Source: Hyphococcus luteus
GTDB lineage: Bacteria; Pseudomonadota; Alphaproteobacteria; Caulobacterales; Parvularculaceae
Assembly: GCF_002943565.1 (NCBI RefSeq)
Contig: NZ_PJCH01000010.1
Location: forward strand, 62,001 to 126,000
Length of the DNA stretch: 64,000 bases
Direction of reading: 5' to 3'
How positions within the stretch are numbered: position 1 is the stretch's first letter; every line of letters starts with the position of its first letter. Positions 32,472 through 40,594 of the stretch are shown in pieces. The position numbers were made by a program, and so were the translations under genes. The notes beneath the pieces were generated by a model. It was given only the letters and a program-made list of their open reading frames with translations, was not told the origin of the DNA and did not search any database.

Positions 32472-33413
32472 TTAGACCTGCTGTCCCAGCTTGGCGTCGA
32501 TGGCGGCGGCGAAGGCCTCGGCGAGCGCGCGCATGGCGGTGAGCTTGTCCTGATATTTCATGGCCGCGGGCGGGCCCATATCGGTTTTGTTGGCGTCGAC
32601 GATATAGATGCGTCCGTCATGGCGGTCGCGCAGAATGTCGAGCCCGCCGAAATCGAGATGCATGGCGGCGGCGAAACCCGCGATCTTTTCCTGCTCGTCT
32701 GCAGACAGCATGGCGTCGATAGGCGCCAGATCGACGCGGTGATTGTCATTGGTGAAGCGCAGTTCGCGCGTGCGCTTTTTTAGGAAGACGTAAGGCGTCG
32801 TCCTGCCGCCGACGATGGGCGTCCTGATGTCCACATGTTCGCGGCCGTCAAAGGTATTTTCGACCATGCGCTGATAGACATGGCCGGGCTGCTTCGCAGC
32901 GATGGGACAGTCGATGATATGGCCGTCATGCTTGCCGTTGCGTTCGGATTTCTCGACGGCGACGCCTTCATGCGTCGTTGGGTCGACAGCGAGGCTGTAG
33001 CCGAAGACTTCTTCGAAAATGCGCGAGACGACGCTTTTGCGGATGTCGAAACAGTTGACATTGAAGGCGGGTTTTTCCGTCGGCGCCAGGCGCGGCGCGG
33101 TGAGGAATTCGCGGTCCTCGAAATAAAAATGCAGGTCCGCTTCCGCCGGATCTTCGACGATCTTGATGTCGGCGAGCTGGCAGACCGGCCAGACCGCATA
33201 ATAAGAGCGCGGCTTTTTGGGAAAGAAGGAGATGCGGGCCCGCGGTTCGCGCCCGCGCATCATGCGCGTCGCCCGCAGCGCGTTCACCAGCCAGACAAAG
33301 CTGGCGATCCTCAGCGCGTCGCGGGCGAAGCCGCGATCCAGCGGAATTTCAGCGCCCGTTTCGGTCGCAACGAGCTGATTACCGTTAATTTTAAAATCGC
33401 CAAAAATAGACAT
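32472..33413 (-). CDS. Conserved orphan with ATP-grasp-like C-terminus
   Basis: A 313-residue protein not recognised as a whole. The C-terminal third looks like an ATP-grasp fold: the segment LDFGGLDILRDRHDGRIYIVDANKTDMGPP contains the D-x-R...E/N pattern (LDILRD.....IYIVDANKT) in which a backbone Asp and Asn bind Mg-ATP. The centre has SYYAVWPVCQLADIKIVED and VFGYSLAVDPTTHEG with TEKPAFNVNCFDIRKS. It shares an operon with the MBL hydrolase (TTG 2 bases beyond its stop). ATP-grasp enzymes ligate carboxylates to amines or thiols, so a peptide or natural-product ligase is possible, but unproven. Confidence 0.7.
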   Translation of the reverse strand: MSIFGDFKINGNQLVATETGAEIPLDRGFARDALRIASFVWLVNALRATRMMRGREPRARISFFPKKPRSYYAVWPVCQLADIKIVEDPAEADLHFYFEDREFLTAPRLAPTEKPAFNVNCFDIRKSVVSRIFEEVFGYSLAVDPTTHEGVAVEKSERNGKHDGHIIDCPIAAKQPGHVYQRMVENTFDGREHVDIRTPIVGGRTTPYVFLKKRTRELRFTNDNHRVDLAPIDAMLSADEQEKIAGFAAAMHLDFGGLDILRDRHDGRIYIVDANKTDMGPPAAMKYQDKLTAMRALAEAFAAAIDAKLGQQV

Positions 33414-33538
33414 CGACGCTCCGCCTCGGAACCGCCCCCTGCCGCAATGAACATGGCTTCTTCCCCGTTGACAAGGAAATAAAATTACCGAGAGGCGCGA
33501 AATACGGCGGACGGCGCGGCTTTTGCGACGAGCCGCGC

Positions 33539-33892
33539 ATGTGTGCCGAACGTAAACAGAAGCTTAATCTCGCCGCCGCAATCGCGCTGGCGGCGTTTAC
33601 CTTGCCGGGCGCCGCACTCGCACAAAATTCTCAAGGTTCAGCCGGCGGCGTTGCGCTTGGCGACGGGCATGGCGGGATCACCGACCGCGCCTATGTTGCT
33701 GCGCCGCCGAACTATCTTTACGTGGTCGAAAAAGAACGCGGCAGCTTTCTCGATTGCGGCGAAGGCCAGGACCGGCGCGCGACGGATGAAGACGGCCGCG
33801 ACATGGCCGTGCTGCATTGCGGCGTGACGCTGACGGAAACCGTCGTCATTCCGGCGGCGGCGTCGAGCGCGCGCATCATCATTCATTATTGA
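33539..33892 (+). CDS. Small secreted hypothetical protein
   Basis: A 117-residue protein with a Sec signal ending in GAALAQ (cleavage after ALA). The mature part has a Gly-rich stretch (GSAGGVALGDGHGG) and two cysteines (FLDCGEG and VLHCGV) that could form a disulfide. ATG at 33539. Divergent from the ATP-grasp gene and convergent with another small secreted gene. No family recognised. Confidence 0.65.
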   Translation: MCAERKQKLNLAAAIALAAFTLPGAALAQNSQGSAGGVALGDGHGGITDRAYVAAPPNYLYVVEKERGSFLDCGEGQDRRATDEDGRDMAVLHCGVTLTETVVIPAAASSARIIIHY

Positions 33893-33905
33893 GAGCGGAC
33901 AGCCC

Positions 33906-34280
33906 TCACCAGCCCATCAGGCAGCTGTCGGTTTCAAGATCGCCATTCTCGTCATAGCGCGCGGGCACGGAATATTTCTTTCCGTAATCGAAGGTGACGC
34001 CGCAATTGTCTTCGCTGACATTGTGCCAGACGCGCGTGCGCCCGCTGATCTCAAGATCGCTTGATTGGGTGACGTCGAAAATCGTCGCCATGCGGTCTTC
34101 GACCGAATGCCTGTCGGCGCCGAGAATGACTTCGGCGTCGATCACGAAGCCGGTAATGGTCACGTCGGAGTCGTTATAGGCGGGGCAGGTGCAGGCGGAC
34201 TTCTCTCCCAGAACAGGCGGCGCCGCGTAAGGGTCGGGAGTCTGGAGCGCCATCGACAACAGTAACGCAAACAGGGTCAT
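33906..34280 (-). CDS. Small secreted hypothetical protein
   Basis: A 124-residue protein beginning with a short hydrophobic signal (MTLFALLLSMALQ). The mature part has four cysteines (SACTCP, DNCGV and DSCLM) and several beta-strand segments (VTITGFVIDAEVIL, TRVWHNVSEDN). It lies 8 bases after the exported phosphatase gene on the same strand, so it may be its operon partner. An upstream extension of the frame is rejected because it overlaps that gene. No family recognised. Confidence 0.65.
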   Translation of the reverse strand: MTLFALLLSMALQTPDPYAAPPVLGEKSACTCPAYNDSDVTITGFVIDAEVILGADRHSVEDRMATIFDVTQSSDLEISGRTRVWHNVSEDNCGVTFDYGKKYSVPARYDENGDLETDSCLMGW

Positions 34281-34288
34281 TTCAGGCT

Positions 34289-34840
34289 TTAGTCCTCTTG
34301 ATGCGCCGCTTTCAGCGCTTCGAGCGCGGGCCGCTGGCCCGCAATGTCGTAGCCGGCTTCGGCGGCCTCGGCGATGATCTTGTCCGGATCGCGTCCCTCG
34401 GATGCGGCGAGGTAAGCCTGCACCACGGTCGAGCGCGTCCCGGAGCGGCAAAAGGCGAGGGTTTTTTCGCCCGCTTCTGCTAACGCATTTTTCAGGGCGG
34501 AAATATGGCTCATGGAGACGCCGCGCCGGTCCACGGGGATATGCGCATAAGCGATCCCGGCGGCGCGCGCGGCGGCCTCGAGATCGGCGCTTTTCGGCTG
34601 GCCCAACATTTCGCCGTCGGGCCGGTTATTGACGATCAGCGTGTAGCCGGCTTCCGCCGCTTCGGCGATATCGGCGGCGGAGAGCTGGGGCGCGACCGAA
34701 AATCCGGGCCTTAAGGATGTGAACTTGTCTGGCAAGGCTTTCTCCTTATGCGCCGCAGATTTCGCCGCCGCCGGCGGGGCGCCTGAAAAAATCGCATATG
34801 CGAAGGGCGCGGCCAGTAGGCAAGCCATGACGGTTCGCAT
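34289..34840 (-). CDS. Exported TIGR01244/DUF442-type phosphatase
   Basis: A 183-residue protein of the beta-lactamase hydrolase-like/TIGR01244 family. The catalytic PTP loop reads FCRSGTRS (Cys131, Arg137) and the N-terminal half has GFSVAPQLSAADIAEAAEAG. These proteins share the tyrosine-phosphatase fold and are also called sulfur transferases. An N-terminal hydrophobic segment (MACLLAAPFAYAIFSG) suggests export, unusual since many family members are cytosolic. Start at 34840 is preferred; 34828 and 34867 are alternatives. The next gene downstream is a small secreted protein. Confidence 0.85.
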   Translation of the reverse strand: MRTVMACLLAAPFAYAIFSGAPPAAAKSAAHKEKALPDKFTSLRPGFSVAPQLSAADIAEAAEAGYTLIVNNRPDGEMLGQPKSADLEAAARAAGIAYAHIPVDRRGVSMSHISALKNALAEAGEKTLAFCRSGTRSTVVQAYLAASEGRDPDKIIAEAAEAGYDIAGQRPALEALKAAHQED

Positions 34841-34948
34841 AATTTGTCGGTTTCGCAATTGACGCATGGGCGGTATTTCGCGCGTCGCAGGCGATAATGC
34901 AAGCACGGCTTCCTCTGCAGGGGCAAGGCGTGAAAAGGAGCAGAGTTC

Positions 34949-35368
34949 ATGAGCGCGCCCTTGTTTCACCTCGCCATCCCGGTCGACGATCTTGCTGCGG
35001 CGGAGGCGTTTTACGGCGATCTCTTCGGCTGCCCGCGCGGGCGGCGCGACGAGAAATGGATCGATTTCGATTTTTTCGGTCACCAGCTTGTGACCCATCT
35101 CGCGCCGGAGGAATGCGGGCGCGCGGTCACGAACGAGGTCGACGGGAAGAAAGTCCCGGCGAAGCATTTCGGCCTCATTCTGGACGAAGCGCAATGGCGG
35201 GCGCTCGCTGACCTGCTTGTTGCGGCGGGAACCGACTTCATCATCGAGCCTTATGTGCGCTTTGAAGGCGAACCCGGCGAGCAGGGAACGTTCTTTTTGC
35301 TCGATCCGGCGGGCAATGCGCTGGAGTTCAAATATTTCGACGATATGGGCCAGTTGTTCGCAACGTGA
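34949..35368 (+). CDS. VOC (glyoxalase/bleomycin resistance/dioxygenase) family protein
   Basis: A 139-residue vicinal-oxygen-chelate protein. Typical elements are FHLAIPVDDLAAAEAFYGDLFGCP at the start (metal His in the first strand), HFGLILDEAQW in the middle and FLLDPAGNALEFKYF at the end (metal Glu). The family covers glyoxalases, dioxygenases and resistance proteins; the reaction here is unknown. ATG with GGAGCAGAG upstream. Divergent from the exported phosphatase. Confidence 0.92.
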   Translation: MSAPLFHLAIPVDDLAAAEAFYGDLFGCPRGRRDEKWIDFDFFGHQLVTHLAPEECGRAVTNEVDGKKVPAKHFGLILDEAQWRALADLLVAAGTDFIIEPYVRFEGEPGEQGTFFLLDPAGNALEFKYFDDMGQLFAT

Positions 35369-35447
35369 AGATGCGCTTTCCGCGCCCGATGATGAATGCA
35401 AAGGCGCGGAGCTGGTTCTTTCAAGAGCCTTTCGGCCTTCCTGCCGG

Positions 35448-35552
35448 TCAGTCGTCGTCTCCAATATCGCCCAGCGACCGGATCGCGACCCAGATATTCC
35501 AAAGAACGAAAACAGCCAGCAGGAACAGGATCAAAAACAGCCAGAATGTCAT
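35448..35552 (-). CDS. 34-residue single-pass membrane protein
   Basis: A very short gene: MTFWLFLILFLLAVFVLWNI begins the protein and it ends in LGDIGDDD. One hydrophobic helix carries an acidic C-terminal tail. An AGGGGA ribosome site lies 4 bases before the ATG at 35552, which is good support for translation. Similar tiny inner-membrane proteins often stabilise larger complexes. It lies just before the lipoprotein amidohydrolase end. Confidence 0.6.
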   Translation of the reverse strand: MTFWLFLILFLLAVFVLWNIWVAIRSLGDIGDDD

Positions 35553-35634
35553 CGTCCCCTATAGATGGGGAGTGAACGCCCTTCCGGCAAGCGCCCGGCG
35601 GTTTTAGCGCCGCCGGGCGCAGGTTTTTCGGGGC

Positions 35635-37335
35635 TTAGCGCCCGTCGAAGACGATTTCGCCGTCGACGACGGTCATCACCGGTTCGACGGTGAGGATTTC
35701 CTTTTCCGGGATTGTCATGATGTCCTTTGAAAACACCGTGAAATCGGCCTTTTTGCCGGGCTCGATGGTGCCGAGCATGTCTTCCTGGAAGGCGGCGTAA
35801 GCCGGCCAGATGGTGAACATTTTCAGCGCTTCTTCGCGCGTCACCGCCTGGTCCGGGCGCCAGTTTTCGTCCTGATAGCCGTCGATCCCGCGCCGCGCCA
35901 CGGCGGCGTAGAACTCGATGCGCGGATCGCCGCGCTCCACCGGCGCGTCGGAGCCGCCGGCGATGATCGAGCCGGCGTCGATCAGCGCGCGCCAGGCGTA
36001 GGCCCCGTCAAGGCGGTCCGGCCCGAGCCGGTCGACCGCGAAGTAAAGATCGCCGATGGCGTGGCTCGGCTCCATCGACGGGATGACGCCGAGCTCTGCG
36101 AAACGGGGAATATCCTCCGTGCGCAGAATTTGCGTATGCTCGTCGCGCCAGCGCATGTCGGTCTTGTCCGGATGGGCGGCGAAGGCCTCTTCATACCAGT
36201 CGAGCATCAGCTTGTTGCCGCGGTCGCCGATCGCATGAGTGCAGACCTGAACGCCCGCTTCGAGGGCGTCGTTGAGGATCGGCATCGCCTCGTCCTTTTG
36301 CATCAGGAGAAGCCCGCTGGTGTCGGGGCGGTCGGAATAGGGCTCCATCAGCGCCGCGCCGCGCGACCCGAGCGCGCCGTCCATGTAAAGCTTGATGGCG
36401 CGGGTGACGACATGGCCGTTCTCATTGATGCGCGGGCCGCTTTCGATCAGCGCGGGAAGGCCTTCCCGGTCGATGGCGTTGTAGGAGCGCAGCTTGAGGA
36501 CGCCCTCGTCGGAAAGGGCCTCCATCATGTCGACATTCGCCGGATCGACGGACATGGCGTGGACGCCGGTCCAGCCATAGCTCGTGTAAACCGCCGATGC
36601 TTTCGCGTAGCCCTCGCGTTTTTTCGCCTCGCTGGTCTCGCCGAGAAGGCCGCGCACGAGCCCTTGCGCCTTGTCGATGAGAATGCCCGTCGCGCGGCCG
36701 GTTTCGTCGCGCTCGATCTTGCCGCCGTCGGGATCGGGCGTTTCGCCGTCGATGCCGGCGGCGCCGAGGGCGGCGGAATTGGCGACCAGCGCGTGGCCGT
36801 CGGCGCGGGTGAGGAGCACCGGATTGTCCGGGCTCACAGGGTCGAGGTCGTCGCGGGTCGGCATGCGGCCCTCGGGCCAGCCGGTCTCGATCCAGCCGCG
36901 GCCGTAAACGGTTTCGCCTTCGCCCGCATGTTGGACATTCGCCTCGATGATGGAGACGAGCTCCGCAATCGAGCCGACCTCCTCGAGATTGAGCGTCAAC
37001 TCGCGCATGCCGATGCCGAGAAGGTGGGCGTGGGCGTCGGTGAAGCCCGGATAGAGCGCCGCGCCGTCAAGCTCGACGAGCTCCACGGCGTCGCCGGCGG
37101 CGTCCTCCACAAGCGCGCGGTCCCCCACGGCGACGATTTCGCTCCCGGCCACGGCGACGGCCTCCGCCGTCGGCGCGCCTTCGACGCCCGTATAAATCGG
37201 CCCGCCGGTGAAAATCACGACCTTGGCGGCCTCTTCCGGCGCCGCGCCGGCAGACGGCGCGTCACGCCCTCCGCAGGCGGCGAGGGCCGGCAGGGCAAGG
37301 GCGAACAAGGCGTATTTGGCGGCGAAACGCGGCAT
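35635..37335 (-). CDS. Lipoprotein amidohydrolase (YtcJ-like)
   Basis: A 566-residue metal-dependent hydrolase of the amidohydrolase-3/YtcJ type. The signal ends at LPALAAC (lipobox Cys21). The barrel starts VIFTGGPIYTG, with metal His residues in FTDAHAHLLG, then the late motifs CTHAIGDRGN, GSDAPV and the final VVDGEIVFDGR. Substrates of this branch are mostly unknown amides or esters. Start at 37335 has an AAGGAG site; the ATG nine codons earlier would weaken the signal peptide. Probably attached to a membrane with the active site in the periplasm. Confidence 0.9.
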   Translation of the reverse strand: MPRFAAKYALFALALPALAACGGRDAPSAGAAPEEAAKVVIFTGGPIYTGVEGAPTAEAVAVAGSEIVAVGDRALVEDAAGDAVELVELDGAALYPGFTDAHAHLLGIGMRELTLNLEEVGSIAELVSIIEANVQHAGEGETVYGRGWIETGWPEGRMPTRDDLDPVSPDNPVLLTRADGHALVANSAALGAAGIDGETPDPDGGKIERDETGRATGILIDKAQGLVRGLLGETSEAKKREGYAKASAVYTSYGWTGVHAMSVDPANVDMMEALSDEGVLKLRSYNAIDREGLPALIESGPRINENGHVVTRAIKLYMDGALGSRGAALMEPYSDRPDTSGLLLMQKDEAMPILNDALEAGVQVCTHAIGDRGNKLMLDWYEEAFAAHPDKTDMRWRDEHTQILRTEDIPRFAELGVIPSMEPSHAIGDLYFAVDRLGPDRLDGAYAWRALIDAGSIIAGGSDAPVERGDPRIEFYAAVARRGIDGYQDENWRPDQAVTREEALKMFTIWPAYAAFQEDMLGTIEPGKKADFTVFSKDIMTIPEKEILTVEPVMTVVDGEIVFDGR

Positions 37336-37714
37336 GAGCGAACTCCTTGAGAAAGGCTTCATGGGAAGGGCTGGCGCGGGAGAGGCGGCCAGGGTGGCGA
37401 CATTACCGGTGTAACCGGCGCCGCAAGGCCCCGCAATCGATCCCTTGAGACGAATCCAGGGGCACCCGCGAGCTGAAAAGGGCTGTTGAAAACTGGTTTC
37501 GTTTCCGAGAGGGGTTAATTTTCCCGTTATGCGGGAATGCGCCGATCCGGATGCGCTTAAATGTTGCGTTGCAACAAAAAACTTGTAGTTAATCGCCCTA
37601 AACTATTTGACATAACCCTGAAAAAGCTGAGATTGGGGACTGTCGTTAAAGGAGTTTTAACGACGCGGGTTCCGGCGTTTTCCGGATCAATCAGTTTGAG
37701 TGGGGGACTAAACC
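37336..37714. other. Long upstream region of the second VPLPA-CTERM gene
   Basis: About 380 bases with no gene. The first part is GC-rich; from about 37500 it becomes AT-rich. It holds a TTGACA sequence at 37607-37612 with a weak -10 partner 17 bases on, and the inverted repeat at 37642-37664. This looks like a promoter/5'-leader region. Confidence 0.5.
37642..37664. promoter_or_regulatory. Inverted repeat in the VPLPA-CTERM leader
   Basis: GTCGTTAAA-GGAGT-TTTAACGAC, a perfect 9-bp inverted repeat with a 5-base centre, 50 bases before the start of the VPLPA-CTERM gene. It could be an operator or an RNA hairpin. No known factor matches it. Confidence 0.55.
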
Positions 37715-38464
37715 ATGAAAACCCTTCGCTACATGGCGGCAGCCCTTGCCGCCGCGGGCCTGATGGCGGTTCCGGCGAATGCGACGACCTTCGTCTTTAA
37801 AGGCGCAGGCAATAATGTGACGCCGCTCGGCACGGCCGGCGTTGATTTCCAAGAAGATTGCGCCACCACCGGCGACTTCTGCTCGATCGATCACGATGCC
37901 GGGCTTTCCTATACGCTGGACGGCTACGGCCTCCAGGTTAAAGCTTATGAAGACACCGTGTCCGATACGGACACGCTGGAAGTGACGCTCGGCACGGCCA
38001 CGCGTCTGATCCAGGACATCGCGCCGTCGGACTCCGGTCTCGGCGCATGGTCTGAAGATTCTGGCAGTGACGACCAGACGCAGTTCGATTCCGGCGAGTC
38101 GATTGAATTCATTTTCGACAACCTTGTGAAAGTCACCGATGTTGAATTCAACGCCGGCGGCGACACGAACTGCACCAACACGTCTGACGGCAGCGGCGAA
38201 GGCAGCTGCGGCGAGTTCATCCTCGAGATTTTCGATGATGCGGACGCCTTCCTTTCCGCCAGCCTGATCGACATTACCAACACCGATGTGTTGGGCGTGC
38301 TCGGCACAGGCGCCAGATTCGTTCTGACGGCGGTTACGCCGGGCTCCGGCTTCACGGTCGCGAAACTTACCGTGAGCGAAGTTCCGGTTCCGGCGGCGCT
38401 TCCGCTGCTGCTTTCCGGCCTTGCCGGCCTCGGCTTCGCATCGCGTCGCCGTAAGACCGCCTAA
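37715..38464 (+). CDS. Secreted protein with VPLPA-type C-terminal sorting signal
   Basis: A 249-residue protein. Sec signal (MKTLRYMAAALAAAGLMAVPANA), a body rich in Asp, Ser and Thr with paired cysteines (EDCATTGDFCSI and TNCTNTSDGSGEGSC) and beta-strand pattern, and a C-terminal anchor VPAALPLLLSGLAGLGF followed by ASRRRKTA. This is the PEP-CTERM/VPLPA class, processed by an exosortase. Body family unrecognised. ATG at 37715, terminator at 38496-38519. It is the second such protein in the window. Confidence 0.88.
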   Translation: MKTLRYMAAALAAAGLMAVPANATTFVFKGAGNNVTPLGTAGVDFQEDCATTGDFCSIDHDAGLSYTLDGYGLQVKAYEDTVSDTDTLEVTLGTATRLIQDIAPSDSGLGAWSEDSGSDDQTQFDSGESIEFIFDNLVKVTDVEFNAGGDTNCTNTSDGSGEGSCGEFILEIFDDADAFLSASLIDITNTDVLGVLGTGARFVLTAVTPGSGFTVAKLTVSEVPVPAALPLLLSGLAGLGFASRRRKTA

Positions 38465-38495
38465 ACAGGCTTCGCAACACTCTGCGAAACGAAAA

Positions 38496-38519
38496 GCCGG
38501 CCTTCGGGCCGGCTTTTTT
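38496..38519 (+). terminator. Rho-independent terminator
   Basis: GCCGGCC-TTCG-GGCCGGC, a 7-bp stem with a UUCG-type loop and six T, 31 bases after the VPLPA-CTERM stop. Confidence 0.9.
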
Positions 38520-38621
38520 GGTTTTTGAAGGCCAATGGTAAGGGGGGCGTGCGCAAGAGCACTCGATCCGGCGCGATTTTTGTGCCATAGGAGCGCGCCC
38601 GTTCCCTATCGGATACCCCCC

Positions 38622-39791
38622 GTGAAACCGCGCCGCATCGGATTTCTGTTCAATCATGAAGCCGTTCATCAGGTCGCTCACAGCGCCCCGACGGCGTTCG
38701 CGCTTTCGCGGGACTTCCCGGCCATTGACGTTGAGCTGCTGGTTTCCAGCCCCGCGCAAATGGCCGAGCTGGAAAAGATCGCCGCGCATTTTCCCGGACA
38801 GCGCTGCCGCTTCACGCCAATTGACTGCGGGCCGGTTGCAAAGGCGCTCGACAGGCTGTTCGGCAAATTCGCGCCCATAAAAAAGGTCGCCGTCCTGCGG
38901 TCGAATATCGAGCGCTTCGCCGCGCTCGACGCGCTGGTGACGCCGGAAAAGACCAGCGCCATGATCAAGCATCGTTTCGGGCTGACGGATCTGACGATGA
39001 TTTACGCGCGGCACGGCGCCGGCGACCGGTCGCTGAGTTTCAACGCCGACAACGCCCTTTTCGACTTCCTGTTGTTGCCGGGCGCCAAGTTTCGCGACCG
39101 GCTCGCCGCCGCCCATCTTTTGGAGGGGCGCCCTTACGAGATTGTCGGCTATCCGAAATTCGACCTTCTCTCCGGCGCCGCGCCGAAATTATTCGACAAT
39201 GACCGTCCGACGGTTCTCTATAACCCGCATTTCGACGCCCGCCTGTCGTCATGGTACAAATACGGGGCGGCGGTGCTGGACTATTTTTACCGGTCGGACA
39301 AATTCAATCTCATCTTCGCGCCGCATCTCATGCTGTTTGAGCGTCTGCTGCATGTCTCGCTCGAAGAGTTCAGCATGACGATCCGCAAGCGCCTGCCGAA
39401 GCGTTATTATGACTGTCCGCATATGCTGATCGACACAGGCAGTCCGGCGAGCGCCGATATGACCTATACGATGGCGGCGGACATCTATCTCGGCGATGTT
39501 TCAAGCCAGGTCTACGAGTTCATCTACCGTCCGCGCCCTTGCGTTTTTCTCAACGCGCACGGCGCCCAATGGAGGGACGATCCCAACTACAATCATTGGA
39601 TGCTTGGCGAAGTGATTGACGATCCGGCGATGCTGGATGCGGCGCTCGCCCGCGCGCCGGCCGAGCATGAACGAAAATACGCGGCTCTCCAGCGCGAAGC
39701 GTTCGCCTATACGTTCGATCTTCAGGAAACGCCGTCATCGGTCCGGGCGGCGCGCGCCATTGTTGCTTTTATGGAAAGACACAGGGCTTAA
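38622..39791 (+). CDS. CDP-glycerol glycerophosphotransferase-like protein
   Basis: A 389-residue protein related to TagB/TagF-type polyol-phosphate transferases (CDP-glycerol:poly(glycerophosphate) glycerophosphotransferase fold). Matching segments: YARHGAGD (WHG motif), VGYPKFDLL, VLYNPHFDARLSSW (the YAPT position), FAPHLMLFE and DIYLGDVSSQVYEFIYRPRPCVFLN. Such enzymes add polyol-phosphate units to an acceptor at the cytoplasmic face of the membrane. Start GTG at 38622 chosen because the family starts with RRIGFLFN; the longer frame is unlikely. Stop codon overlaps that of the convergent nucleotidyltransferase. Confidence 0.78.
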   Translation: MKPRRIGFLFNHEAVHQVAHSAPTAFALSRDFPAIDVELLVSSPAQMAELEKIAAHFPGQRCRFTPIDCGPVAKALDRLFGKFAPIKKVAVLRSNIERFAALDALVTPEKTSAMIKHRFGLTDLTMIYARHGAGDRSLSFNADNALFDFLLLPGAKFRDRLAAAHLLEGRPYEIVGYPKFDLLSGAAPKLFDNDRPTVLYNPHFDARLSSWYKYGAAVLDYFYRSDKFNLIFAPHLMLFERLLHVSLEEFSMTIRKRLPKRYYDCPHMLIDTGSPASADMTYTMAADIYLGDVSSQVYEFIYRPRPCVFLNAHGAQWRDDPNYNHWMLGEVIDDPAMLDAALARAPAEHERKYAALQREAFAYTFDLQETPSSVRAARAIVAFMERHRA

Positions 39792-40594
39792 CGCGCGGCG
39801 AGGATCGCTTCGACCTGTTCGAGATCGGACGGCTTGTCCACATCGATGGCGGCGTTGGCGTAAGGCAGGAGGATGGCGTGCGCCGGACACCGGACGATCT
39901 TTCCGGCGCGCCGGAAAGCCGTGTCGATGGAGAACAGCTTCAAGGCGAACCCGATGAGATTAAGCGGCCCGAACGCCGCGGCGAGTTTCCATGGCCGTTT
40001 GCGGTTGGCTTCGACTTTCTCCCAGAACCGAACGGCGTTGAGGCCCGAGCGGTCATTGATTGCAAAAAGATTGGCGCCGGAAACCTCCGCGCCGCGAAAT
40101 TTAAGATAAGTCCGCTGCATTTGCGGATACGCGTCCTCGATGGTTTCGCGCGCGACAAGTGCGATGGAAACGCCCGGCTTGCCTTGCGACCGGTCGAGGA
40201 AGTCATTGACCATGTCTTTCGTCAGCAGCGGATGGTCGGCCGTCGCAATGAGGAAGCGCGGATCGTTTTCGCGCGCTTCAATGGCGGCGCAGACGCTGGC
40301 GCTGATTGTCGGCGCGGCGCGCACCCGCTCAACGGGAAGGCGGGTTTTCGCTTCGGCGACGCCGGGTATGGCGTCAAGCGGGCCGATCGCATCTTCCGTA
40401 ACCAGAACAATGCGCGCGATCGCCGGGGCTTGCGACAAGGCGTCAAGCACCCGCGCAATCATCGCCTGTCCATGAATCTCCACAAGCGCCTTATAGGTTT
40501 GCCCCCGCGCCGCGGCGACCGGGTCGGTCCCGGGGCGTTTGCCGGCGATGACGATCGCCGTGTAGCCGGCCTCATGCGGATCGTGGCCGGTCAC
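39788..40594 (-). CDS. MobA-like nucleotidyltransferase
   Basis: A 268-residue NTP-transferase-3 protein. The nucleotide loop reads IVIAGKRPGTDPVAAARG, an altered version of the LAAGxGxRMG motif, followed by YKALVEIHGQAMIARVL, then IATADHPLLTKDMV with the metal Asp. The family makes NDP-sugars, CDP-polyols or cofactor nucleotides. The likely GTG start at 40594 overlaps the stop of the HAD gene (GTGA); the earlier ATG at 40618 would overlap by 28 bases. With its neighbours it may activate a polyol or sugar for the envelope polymer locus. Confidence 0.85.
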   Translation of the reverse strand: MTGHDPHEAGYTAIVIAGKRPGTDPVAAARGQTYKALVEIHGQAMIARVLDALSQAPAIARIVLVTEDAIGPLDAIPGVAEAKTRLPVERVRAAPTISASVCAAIEARENDPRFLIATADHPLLTKDMVNDFLDRSQGKPGVSIALVARETIEDAYPQMQRTYLKFRGAEVSGANLFAINDRSGLNAVRFWEKVEANRKRPWKLAAAFGPLNLIGFALKLFSIDTAFRRAGKIVRCPAHAILLPYANAAIDVDKPSDLEQVEAILAAR

